From Warburgia ugandensis (taxonomy: Eukaryota > Streptophyta > Magnoliopsida > Canellales > Canellaceae), in assembly GCA_035236585.1 (NCBI GenBank), contig CP141136.1:55507136-55571135 (forward strand): a stretch of DNA of 64,000 nucleotides, written 5' to 3'. The notes under the pieces were generated by a model. The model searched no databases. It was not told the origin of the DNA and saw nothing but the letters and a program-made list of their open reading frames with translations. The position numbers were made by a program, and so were the translations under genes. This document shows positions 13,000-27,100 of the stretch, in pieces. Positions within the stretch are counted from its first letter, which is position 1, and every line of letters starts with the position of its first letter.

Positions 13000-14243
13000 T
13001 AAAAGACATTTCTCCCCATATTCAAAGACAAATAATCCCAACTGGAGAAACCATCCAAAAGGCCTGTAGAGTATAATATCAATCAACATATTCAAAACCA
13101 AGAGAAGAGAATGTCTCTATTAGAAAGTCAAATAAAACAAACCAATCAGTTTGTGAATGAATTAAAACATATGATGAGCCAATGGATGCAAAATATGGAA
13201 AAAGGAAAGTTTCTAGCTCAACCACAAGCAAACCCTAAGGGTATGCATGCGGTTAGCAAAACTACACATAATGCATCATCAAGCTCTATCATGGAATAAA
13301 CTAAGGTTATCACCATTCTTAAGAGTGGTAAAATAATTAAGAAAGATGAGTCCCAAAAGACTGATATAGTAGAAAAATCTACTAAAAATAAAGAAAAATT
13401 TAAAGAAAGGGACCCCACTCCACTTATTGAACCATGTCCATTCCTTGCTCCATTCCCTCAAAGGTTACGTCAAGTCACAAAAAGTATGACTAATGATGAG
13501 ATTATGTAGATATTGAAGCAAGTCAAGATCAACATACCGATCTTAGACGCAATAAAATAAATCCCATCATATGCCAAAATTTTAAAGGATTTATGCACAA
13601 TCAAAAGGAAATTGAATGTGCAAAAGAAGGAATTTGTGACTGAACAAGTAAGTTCAATTCTTTAGTACCATACACCCCAGAAATACAAGGATCCAGGTTG
13701 CCCAACTCTTACTTTCATCATTGGCAAACATAAGATCAACCAGGCTTTATTAGATCTAGGATCTAGTGTTAACCTACTACCATACACAATTTATGTTCAG
13801 CTAGGACTAGGAGACCTCAAGCCAACATCCATTACACTCTAACTAGCTGATAGATCAGTAGTAATACTTATGGGCATAATAGAGGATGTGTTAGTCCAAA
13901 TAGAGTAAATCTTTTTCCAAGTTGATTTCTTAGTTTTGGACACACAACCTGAGCTGAATGAGCACTGAGAAATTCCTGTCATCCTTGGATGTCCATTCTT
14001 GGCTATGTCCAATGCCTTAATAAACTACAGAAATGGTGTCATGAAGCTTTCATTTGGCAACTTGACACTAAAATTGAACATCTTCGATATTGGTAAGCAA
14101 TTGGGTGAACCCACAGATGACTTGTACAATGTCAACATGATAAATTCAATCGTGCAAGATCATTTTCAGTCATCTTCCTTGTCGGACCTACTTGAAGCCT
14201 GTTTGGCCCATTTTAATGAGTTTAATGATGACACATTAATATA
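13000..14243 (+). pseudogene. Athila-like gag C-terminus and protease (broken by stops)
   Basis: One frame (that of 13111 and 13999) stays readable across about 1.1 kb but contains about seven in-frame stops. The first part (MSLLESQIKQTNQFVNELK) is a gag tail with a coiled-coil look. It is followed by lysine-rich linker and PCPFLAPFPQRL. The protease reads KDPGCPTLTFIIGKH, ALLDLGSSVNLLPYTIY, LGLGDLKPTSIT, FLVLDTQPE and PVILGCPFLAMSNALINYR, the typical Athila/Tat retropepsin. The active-site motif is DLGSS. The stops fall at sites where sense codons such as CAA, CAG or CGA are expected. Confidence 0.85.
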
Positions 14244-14599
14244 GGAAGTTAATGCCCTCCTTAATTCTATTCCTATCATGGATACGAAAGAAAATGGAAG
14301 CCTCATTTCGAGGAACCTCCATCAAGGGAGTCCACCTGTGCCAATAGAACAAGAATAGAGAGTCCATTGATGTACTAGCATTACATCAACCAACTCTAAG
14401 GTCCATATTAGAAGATAATCATGGATTAAGCCAAACCATATATCCACTTCTACAAAAACAAGAACAATCTTTTAAGGAACTGTAGAGTTAGCTTATACCC
14501 TAATTTTAGGACAATGTAAGTGAAATAGATGAAAATAAATGGAGTACAATGGTCAGTATTATCCTTAAATTTGGTCAAGAAAAGGACCATCCACTTTTA

Positions 14600-14860
14600 T
14601 ATGGTTCAACAGAATTCAAATTCACGACAATTCACATTGTCATAATAATACCACCACCTAAATTTTCAAGGTGGAGGAATTATATTGATTACCGTGAAAT
14701 TTTGAAGATGGGAGATCAACTGAGTGGTCCCACTCAATTTACAATTACTGTAGTCTACTGTGTCATAATACTACCATCACCAAGAATTTCAAGGTGGATG
14801 AAAAATATTGACTATCGCAAGATTCTAAAGTGGCGTGAGAAATCTTGCCATTTCATTATT
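14600..14860 (+). repeat. Imperfect internal tandem repeat in the Athila-like element
   Basis: Two consecutive segments of roughly 125 bp resemble each other. The first has CATAATAATACCACCACC then TTTTCAAGGTGGAGG. The second has CATAATACTACCATCACC then TTTCAAGGTGGATG. Translated, they give FSRWRNYIDYREILK and ISRWMKNIDYRKILK in the 14549-14884 frame. I do not recognise the peptide, and the repeat may not be coding. Confidence 0.6.
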
Positions 14861-15065
14861 AGAATTAGGAAAACTCAATACTAGTTAGGTCTAGATTAGG
14901 GTACATTAGGATATATTTGGCCGAAGACATTAAACTTAGCACTTATTAGGAGTCAACCCAGAGTTTTTCTTTTTGTTGAAAATTTCATTATTTTTTGCAT
15001 CACTTATGTTCATTTTAGGTCATACTTTTTAAACATTGAGGACAATGTTTCTTTCATGTTGGGGG

Positions 15066-18309
<3,244 letters not shown>

Positions 18310-18313
18310 CATT

Positions 18314-18514
18314 TTTCATTCGAACTTGAAATATAGCGCACTTATATTCATTTGCCTCAATTTTTCTAGTACATTCCAAATATCTATGTTTTAACTCATG
18401 ATTCTTTTTCTATAAAAATTGAATTTCTAACAACCTAATATTTCAACTTGATTTTTCTAAAATTTTCAACTTTTATTAATTGTTCAATTACAACTACTAA
18501 ATTGGGGTTATTAT
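18314..18514 (-). repeat. 5' LTR of the Gypsy chromovirus, proximal-end part
   Basis: Close match to 4505-4706, sharing ACATTCCAAATATCTATGTT, ACTCATGATTCT, AATTTCTAACAACCTAATAT and TTTTATTAATTGTTCAATTA. The terminal bases GGTTATTACA of the 3' LTR appear here as GGTTATTATG. It is separated from the 11480-11725 part by the Athila-like insertion. Confidence 0.82.
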
Positions 18515-19202
18515 GTGAAGCCTTGAGGGATGAATTCCAAGACGGGTGAGGCATTGAGAGTTGGTCTTACATTGCCCGGGGAGAAGGAACTAGGCTATTT
18601 ATAAGAGTTTGAGGAACATTCCTAGCAATGAGGCCTTTTCCTGTAAGGGAAGAACAAAACCATAAGACTATACGGGAAGCCAAAGCGGACAATATCGTTG
18701 CTATGGGACCTCGCCGTTACAAAATTTATGAAATGGTTATTAAGTTTAGAATATGTGAAGCCTTAAGGGATGAATCCTAGAACATGTGAGGTACTGAGAG
18801 TTAGTCTCACATAGCTTGGGGAGAGGGAACTGGGCGATTTATAAGAGTTTGGGGAACTCTTCTAGTAACCAAGCTTGTTCCTGTAAGGAGGAACAAAACC
18901 GTGAGGCTGTATGGGCAGCCAAAGCAGACAATATCATTGCTATGGGACCCCTGACTGTTACAAAATTTATGTAATGGTTATTAAGTTTAGAATATTTGAA
19001 GCCTTGAAGGATAAATCCCAGGATGGGTGAGGTACTAAGAGTTAGTCCCACATCGCCTGAAAAGGAACTGGGCAGTTTATAAGCGTTTGGGGAACTCTCC
19101 TAGCAATGAGGCCTTTTCCTGTAAAGGAGGAACAAAACCATGAGGCTATATGGGAAGCTAAAGCGAATAATATCATTGCTGTGGGACCCGCGGCTACTAC
19201 AT
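18514..19202 (+). repeat. 240-bp tandem array (3 units), TRIM-like with snRNA-type promoter motifs
   Basis: Units start at about 18514, 18754 and 18995, a period of 240-241 bp, each with the word GAAGCCTT. Each then has a box like AGTCCCACATCG (exact in unit 3 at 19044-19055), TTTATAAG 20-23 bp further on, GAGGC, AGACAATATC-like and TGGGACC/GTTACA-like words. This order matches a dispersed plant repeat family whose ...GTTACA end resembles an LTR end, so a TRIM-type origin is likely. Unit 3 is cut by a SINE fragment at about 19203. No primer-binding site was seen between units. Confidence 0.7.
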
Positions 19203-19277
19203 ATGGACCCCTTGTGGTCTGCCCTTTCCCCAGACCCAGCATACATAGGTGTTTTATTCATTGGGATGCCCTTTTTT
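19203..19277 (+). mobile_element. Au-like SINE, 3' fragment
   Basis: Contains CCCCTTGTGGTCTGCCCTTT, CCCAGACCCAGCATACATAG and GGGATGCCCTTTTTT. These match the 3' half of the Au-like SINE copies elsewhere in the window. The tRNA-derived 5' half is absent. Confidence 0.7.
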
Positions 19278-19299
19278 ATATAAAGGGAAGCTCCCTCTG

Positions 19300-21765
19300 A
19301 TTATCACAAAAGGTTCCTAAGATTATGCACTAACATATAAGTCTAGCCATTTCTCCTTCTTAAGTTTCTTTGTATATTTCATCCAATATAGGAGAGAATT
19401 TATCTTAATTTTCTCACTCATAATACTAAAGTCCTTTTTCTCTTTATTATAATAGTAAAGATAATTAATGTTGTAAAATGAACTTCTTTAATTATGCTTT
19501 AATCTCTCCGTCTTTCTTTCTTGTTATATTCTCTTTGACATATCAATCTCTTCTATCTATTCCCCCCCCGCCCCCCCCCCCTCTCTCTCTCTCTCTCTTT
19601 GTGTGCGTGTGTGTAGGTGTTCTTGGATAAATGCATATCTCATGAGCACCTCCAACCCATGACCTAAGCACAGGAGGGGACCTTCTAGCACCATTGTGTT
19701 ATACGACCTTAGCTTTTCCTAATTCTTTTTTCTTTCATATGTCATCGTTAATGATTCTCAATCTTCCTTTTTTTTTTCTTGAAATATTGAAAGAAGATTT
19801 TCTACTAAATTGAGTTTGCATTGGATAGTGAAGTTAGTCTCATTTTTTTATTCTTTATCTTTTTTAAATAAATTCTTTGCTCCTCTCTCTCTCTCTCTCT
19901 CTCTCTCTCCTTTTGAATTTTAAATACAAGCAAACATGTCATACTTTATTCCCTTATGCATTAGCTTATTATAATTCATTAATAGATCACATGAAATGGT
20001 GTACTTATAATATGTTGTATTAAGTTATTGATGCCATGGGGACATGAATATCACTTACAAGAGGTAAAAAAATAAAAGAAAAAAATGTTGATATTTATTT
20101 CATAAAGTGACGATAGGACATTCTCATGGGTTTTACCACTCTCATCATTTTATAGACAAGCTATTGACATTTTCAATTGAGAGAAAGCTTCCAGTATAAA
20201 AGAGTGGAAATGCTTGTAAGGTAAAATATAAAAGATCAATAACAAATCAAATTTGTTTATAGTTAGAAGTTGTACATAAGGGTTTATAATGGGAGAAAGA
20301 ATGTTGACTAAGAAATCAAGAAAGGTTAACAAAGAAGGAAACTTAGCATAGAAAGACTGAGTTGATTTTTCTTTTTCACTAGATACAATATATCATAACA
20401 TAGGCTTCATGAATAAACTTTACTAAGAGCTTAGTTAACAATAAAAGAAAAAGGAAGCCCCACTAGACAGTTGGTTACACGACACATGTATTGTACATGC
20501 ATAAGAAAAAAGTATCAAAATAATAGAAATTTTCATCCAAAAAAAGTGGTACTTCATAACAAATTATAGGTTTGTCATAAGTCAGATTTTATTGCAACCA
20601 ATCATATAATTTAGGAGGACTTTGATTGTAGTTCATTAAATGATCGACTAAGTTCATGGAATTGAAGATCATGCTCCATTTTAAGAATAAATGCAATCAA
20701 AATAAGAGGAATTCATGATAGGGCTCCCCTTTGAATGGTTAGTCCCACTCATCTGATTTCTCTATTATGGATAACTAGTATTCCAAACAACAAGCCATTA
20801 GGATAATTGTAACATATGAAAAGATGTAGCTTTTTATCACAACAAATGGATGGTTAGAAGCTTTATATAAATAATACTCCAAATTCATGTCTAAAAAGCA
20901 TGGCTCTTAAGACGTTATGCTCATGCGTCCATTGTGATTGTTGGTTTAAGGAGATATATAGGGATAGGGATAGAGATATCAAATTAGTAGGTCCATTCAT
21001 TCAAAGGTGGACCCCTTCATTGAGAAAAAGAGGGACAGTAGCCTTCAGCCAACATTCCTCTTAAAATAATAGGTTAGTTTATGAACTTTTCACATCTAAG
21101 AGGAATATGTCATCTATTTTCATGCACCACTTGTAACAAATTTCTATTTCTTCTTTCTAATCCACTTAAAAAATAGAGAAGCATTTACTATGTCCAGTAA
21201 AGAGAACTAATTAAAAGTTTAACTTTTAGGTTTCTGTAACTATTTTAGATCTGGCAAAACCTCCAAATATGTTACTCATTTCTCTATTGCTAATTTTTTT
21301 GAGACAAAGTAAAAGAATAAGAAGTGGCAATTGAAGAATACCTCTATTAGTGGCATTCTCTAGTTCCCACTTGAATGAACAAGAGTTAACATGATGTATC
21401 CAATATATAAGCTTTGATTATTTTGTAAATCAAATGGAAAACATTTTCTCCTTCCTCGTATTGTTCATCTCCTTAAACTTTTAGTTTTGCTCCAACTGCC
21501 TTGGCTAATGTTTTTCATTTTTGGACACCTTAGTTTGTGTTCTTATTTTCTTTATCACCTTTGTTGCTTGCCTATTGTTCACAATATCATTATCACTAGC
21601 AATAATCTCACTATTGTCAACCATGTGATCTCCTAGCTTCACTCCTATTTGGCAATCAAAGATATGGGCCCACTTCATTATTTCTTGGGAATTGAAGTGG
21701 TATCCACTTCCAATGTTATGATTTTGTGACAAAAGAAGAGACTTTCATGAGCTTCCAGGTTGCAC
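19300..21765. other. Non-coding DNA with CT microsatellites
   Basis: No recognisable coding sequence. It contains a C-run followed by CT repeats (about 19561-19600), a further CT run (19883-19909) and T-rich stretches. Open frames of 60-75 codons at 20150-20332 and 21505-21732 (minus) resemble nothing I know. The segment from about 21400 may be a decayed part of the Copia remnant that follows. Confidence 0.5.
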
Positions 21766-21769
21766 AAAA

Positions 21770-22510
21770 ATAGATTGCTAAAGCTTATTATGTGCTAATA
21801 GCCTCTTCTACTGAGCTGTTCAAGTTCAAAGAGTGATCCATTCTTACAAGCAAACCATTGAAGCCTTATAGTACATCGCTCTAATAAGGTTAGGTATTGC
21901 CTTCTTAGTTAACAAGATTTGACAGCTTATGCAATAGCTAACCCATATAGAATGGAAGGCTATCAAACAAGTTTTGTGGTACCTTAAACAAGTAGCTTCT
22001 TATGGTCTACTGATTTCTAGAAACATTTCCAACAAAATACATGGTTTCTCATATGCCATTTGGACAAGCTATGTTTAATAATCGACATTCTAGAAATGGT
22101 TTCTCCATCAATTTAGGCACCAATTTGTTATCCTAGTCCTCTAGAAAACAAAACACTATTGCTTGTTCTAGCACATAATTGAAGATTTGAGCTATTTCCA
22201 ATTGTGATGTTGAGAACTTAGGTTGAAAATTTAGTTGCTTCCAATTCTTTGGTGTGACAATTTAGGTGCCTCCTCTTTTATTTCTAAACCAACATTTCAT
22301 GCACATACCAAGCATGTCGAAGTTGACTTCTATTTTGTTAGGAATCAAGTTACCAGATGCTTCATTATTGTTCGACTCATTTCAACTAAAGATTGGTGGC
22401 ACAACAATCTTACCATAACATTGTCATCTGCTAGATATTTTTTTTTTTGTTTTTCTTCAAAGCAAGTTGAAATTGGTCTCTCCCTTCAACTTGAGGAAGC
22501 ATATTAATAT
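21770..22510 (+). pseudogene. Ty1/Copia RNase H region remnant
   Basis: Translated pieces match the end of Copia pol: a YIALIRLGIAFLVNK-like segment, WKAIKQVLWYLKQ near 21950, then after stops PILWCDNLGASSFISKPTFH and TKHVEVDFYFVRNQV at 22238-22360. These correspond to the RNase H domain and the downstream conserved WCDN and H(T/I)KH(I/V)E(V/I)D segments. Frame changes and stops break the reading. No LTR was identified around it, and the upstream RT core was not found. Confidence 0.85.
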
Positions 22511-23542
22511 GCAGAATATTTTAAGTATGTCACGTATCATATATTGTATGCAATTACCATATTTACCTTATGAGGGTTTCCTCTTGTACATCACATAATA
22601 TTATAAAAACATGTAATTTACATTAAGTTAGCGTAAGATGAATAGTTCCTTTTCAAGATTGAGAGTGATGACCACCCACCAACACTTTTGCAGAGTCAAC
22701 CACTTGCTAGACTTGTTTACATTACAAATTGTGGGTCCTAGACGCCTTACTTGAGTCAGTCGGACTGTGACAAAGAGATAGAGATAAAGAGAGAGTTGAT
22801 GAAATCCTGTCTAGTTAATTAGGGGTAGATTTCAAATTGTTTTTAAAAGTACTAGAGAATTCTATCCAAAAGATAATGTTCAGTCAATCTTCTAAAGAAA
22901 CAAGAGAAAATTGGCTGTTTCTTTGAGATATTAGAAAAGAGGACCGGGTATTTGGTATTACTTAGAAAGTTAGCTAAGTATCTAAAAATTTTCCTTTACT
23001 TTTATATACTAAAGTAGCAAGAGAAAACTGGCTGGGTCTTTGATATTAGAAAAGAGGATTGGCCGTTCAATAAGGTTAGCCTTAGTGCACGAAGCTCACA
23101 TGTATGCAAGATTTGGAGAAGGGGCAGACCACAAGGGTTAATAATACGCAGCCTTACCTTGCATTTTGTAAGAGGCTGTTTTCACAACTTAAACCCGTAA
23201 CCTTAAGGTTACATGGTGACAACTCTACCTTTAAGCAAGGCTCACTTCGGGATTGTCCTTGTCCATAGTCCGTAGCATTTCTTTGAGTTAATTTTTTTTT
23301 TTTCCCTTTTTTTTGTTAGTTAGATTTAATAATATGGATTTGGGAAGAAGAGAAAATCATCTCAAAACAAGAAAAAATGCAAAACTCGATCAGAAAGCCA
23401 CTTAAAGGGATGCTTTTGTCTGCGAGATTCCAGAAATCTTCGGAACGGGTCCTGTCGCTCTGTTTCTTGGTAATTCCAAGTCCTCTGCCTCCTCTCCTCC
23501 TTCTGTATGCAATATAATGCAATAAGAGCAGAACTTCTGTCC
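22511..23542. other. Region upstream of SMG8, including a SINE
   Basis: Should hold the SMG8 promoter and 5' UTR. No clear TATA box was identified. A CT-rich leader (CCTCTGCCTCCTCTCCTCCT at about 23478) lies about 50 bp before the chosen start. Two similar short segments (about 22890-22945 and 23018-23066, both with AAACAAGAGAAAA/TAGCAAGAGAAAAC and ATATTAGAAAAGAGGA) form an imperfect direct repeat about 125 bp apart. Confidence 0.5.
23080..23250 (-). mobile_element. Au-like SINE (tRNA-derived)
   Basis: Minus-strand copy. In plus-strand reading it shows TTAGTGCACGAAGCTCACAT, GGGGCAGACCACAAGGGTTA, CCTTACCTTGCATTTTGTAA and AACCCGTAACCTTAAGGTTA. The last is the complement of the tRNA-like box B (GGTTCAA-type). 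It lies about 300-460 bp upstream of the SMG8 start codon. Confidence 0.85.
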
Positions 23543-24163
23543 ATGGACCCATCCAATTCCTCCTCGTTACGAGTTCTCATGCGCCCTTCTTCTTCTTCAT
23601 CATCTTCTGCAATCCCGATTCCTCCTCCTCCTCCTCCATCTTCTTCTTCTTCTTCTTCTTCTTCTTCTGTTACTACTAGTACTTCTTCCACAACTCTCTC
23701 CAACCTTCCTCTTCAAAATCCTTCCTCGCTGCGCCTTTCTTCGCTCTCCACGCTTCCATCTTCTTCAGTTACCGATTCCGCATCCTCTTCCCAATTCCAA
23801 TCTCCCACTTCAGAAGGCGTCGTAGTTGTTGGTTTTATCGGGAGAAGTCGTGACGACGTAACCCATTTGATTAACCGTATTCTCGATGCCAATGTATTTG
23901 GCTCCGGTAATCTCGACAGAGATCTCTGGCCTCATCTTCATAATGTCAAGAAAGAGCGGAAAAATGGTTCTTTTCGGCTCAGTTATTACCACGAGGAGGA
24001 AAAAGGATTTCTCTTTTTGCAGTTCGAACCGTCTCCTAGCATTCTGAGCGAGGACTTTTCTTCTTATTTTTCCTCGGGCTGTGATCTTGGAGATGCATCA
24101 TTGGACTCAGTTTTGGAGGGGAATGAAGCTGAGGACCTTAAGGGAATGCATGTCATGTTCTCT
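23543..24163 (+). CDS. SMG8: SMG8 exon 1
   Basis: 207 codons from ATG 23543. A TTC/TTCTTC microsatellite (23587-23670) encodes a polymorphic-looking serine run around a proline stretch, as is common in plant SMG8 N-termini. The conserved part starts at [13 protein letters not shown]. It ends ...GMHVMFS before donor GTGAGT at 24164, where the ORF otherwise runs into intron sequence ([11 protein letters not shown]). Phase 0. Confidence 0.9.
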
Positions 24164-27100
24164 GTGAGTTTGTGTTTTTTTTGTTTGGCATATCATTATT
24201 TTCTTTCACTTATTTATCACTTAGTGAACCTTTTATAGTGTTTTTGATATAGCCTCTCTATGAGTAAACTAAGGAATTGGACATGGACAGTTAACCTACT
24301 TTAGCCATGATTAGTACATGACTGTAGTGTTTTTCATATTTAAAGAGGAAATGGAATTCCTTTTGTTGAATTACAAGAATTTTGAGATTCACTATAATCA
24401 TTTATGCATCAAGAACCCATGAGGGTGATGGGACTTCCTATTATTGTACTGGTAAGAGGTCATTGAGTGAAGGGTCACCAAGAGCTTATATTGAAGGTGA
24501 TAGCAAACCTTTTTCACCAATGCCCAGTACTAGAACCCAATACATATACACGCTATACATACAGGGTGATACAGTATATGACTAGTTTGGAGAGGATGGG
24601 GTTGCTTGCTTGGATTTCTATTTTGATCCAAGGTAGTCTAAGTTAAAGTAGAAAGGTTATGTAGGTTGAGGAAGTTCTTTGTTTTGAGGATATTTTGGTA
24701 CTTTCGTAGGAAAATTTATTTTTGTAGTTACATCCTTCTAGCTTGTTTAGGATTGCATCTGTGGCGGAAGGCATTTTGGGAGTAAATATGTGCATAAGAT
24801 GGTCCATTTGCATGATGTTAAGCACTCCTTTTGGAAGGTTTGTGATTAATTAAGGGATACAGACTTTATGCAACTAGGGTCTAATGTCTTTACTGTTTTA
24901 CTGGAAAGAACGCATATCTTTCTCTTAATCTTGTTTCCTATTAAGTTATTTGCTTGGTCTCATCTTTGTTTTTCAAAACTTGTTATCGCCGTTTTATTCT
25001 GTTGCACCAAGAAGGGTCCACTCATCTAGTGTCTAATGTCATGAGTGATTTATACTGTTTTATTGTGTACAAATTCATAGTAACTGTGCATGGCAATGTG
25101 ATTTTTCATTAATCTGACAGTTAAAACTGATATATTGGGAGCAGGCTCCCTGTAATTAATGCATGTTGAATAATAGGTTGAGTTTGAGAAGAATAAGATG
25201 ATTCTTAAGTACTGGTTCATAACCATTAACAGGGTAATAGATGAAAATTTTGGATTATGAACTGTTTCATCCTTGCCTTATGTGGACTTGACCTTTCCCA
25301 TCTATATGAGATAACAATCACTGTATCTGATCAGAAGCTTTCAAAGGCTGCTCCTTTGTTGATTGACATGAAACAAGATGGGCAAGAAGAATTGCCTAAA
25401 GCATGTCCAGTTGATGTCATCATTAATGTGATGATTATCTTGACATCTTCTCCAAGTCCTGCGGGGACATGTAATCATTGTCTTCACAAAATGTTGAGGT
25501 TGCTGCATTCCCCTTCTCTGTGGTGCAATTTGGGGATGCATTATCCTGTTATCCTGGAACGGTTGAGTATAAGATTCTTGTTAGTAACCTTTGATAATAT
25601 TCAGCAGTGTACTTGAGAATACTTGAGCAAGAATCTCAATGGAAGGTGAAATTCTCCACTATCACATTTTGATTTTAATCACTAGAAGGTTTCTTGTAAG
25701 CTCCTTTATCTCTATCAATCTTCTGGAGTTGGACTGAGATGGTCTAAGGTTCCTTATCCTTGTATAGTAGACAGGATCTAACTCTTATAGTTGATAGACT
25801 TTTCACAATGATGTTTACAGTCATAAGATGAGGCAAAGTAGAAGTAAGGAATTAGAGAGAAAAAATGAAGCAGCTTCAAGAGGATGAGGCAGAGGGACAT
25901 CAAGAGGTTTGCAAGGATGGGAGTAATAGAGCATATGGAGAGAAAAGAGGATAAAGCAACTATGGTCCATGAGAAGTTATGAAAGTTTGTAGGACTTATG
26001 TAGACAATGGTAACTGAAATTTTGGAAAGATTCCTTTGGCCAAAATGTCGTACAGGATCCCCATTGAAATTATAATTCATGGTTGGTTGGAAGTTTGCTG
26101 GAATTTTGTGGAGGTTCCTAGAAACCTGGTGAGTGGTGTAGCCATAGCCATGATACGTGAATATTTTCATCCTAATGATGAGGTATTGAAGCGCATGGTT
26201 TCTAGGAGCTACCCTTTATTGTTTTGATGGTTGCATATTGCTTTTGTAGGTGTTGATGGCACTATGCATGCCATTGATGTGGATGCTAAAGTGTGTACAT
26301 GGAACACTTTGATGGATTCAAAAAATTAATAGCTTTCAGAGAAGAGGACTTTGCACTCAAACTAAAGGGAAAATTCTATAGGATGGCTATAAGGCCGGCC
26401 ATGCTCTATGGCTCAGAGTGTTGGGCAGTTAAGGAACATCATACTCATAGGCTGAGTGTTGCAGAAATGAGGATGTTGAGATGGATGAGTGGTAAGACAA
26501 GAAAGGATAGAATTAGAAATGAAAATATTAGAAGAAATTTAGGGATAGCACCAATAGGTAACAAGATGAGGGAGATTAAGACTTAGATGGTTTGGACATG
26601 TCCAAAGGAGGCCAACAACGGCACCAGTTAGAAGGAGTGAGGCAATACAAGTTGAAGGTTCTAAAAGGGCAAGGGGAAGGCCCAAAAGAACGTGGATAGA
26701 AGTGGTGAGGAAAGATTTAAAAACTTTGGGACTAAATGAAGCCATGGTATTTAATAGAGTGGAATGGAGGAATAAGATTCATGTGGCTGACCCCTAATTG
26801 GGATAAGGTCTTGATGATGATGATGATGATGTTGAATGGTTGAAATATATCGTGTCCTTCTTGGTGATTCACGAAGATCTTCTTTGAGATAAGTTTTACC
26901 TACAGACAGTAATTAGTTTTGGTTTCCTAAGTATGTATAGAAGGAAGCTCACTGGTGGGAGTGATCATTTGATGTATTTATTGCCATTGCCATTGCCATT
27001 GCCATTGTTATTTCTATTTCTATTATTCATTGGGTTGTACCCTTGTCAGGTGTTGTGCCAGTTCCTTGTATCTATTTAGTAAGTCAATCATTCAAAGAGA

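Noticed and set aside
19615-19715. tRNA-like or SINE-like segment
   Set aside because: CAACCCATGACCTAAGCAC hints at a reversed box B, but there is no matching box A or shared SINE body.
23362-23703. Minus-strand frame rich in glutamate
   Set aside because: Shadow of the serine-run microsatellite in SMG8 exon 1.
25257-25616. 119-codon frame in SMG8 intron 1
   Set aside because: No recognisable similarity, and no splice or start context that would join it to SMG8.
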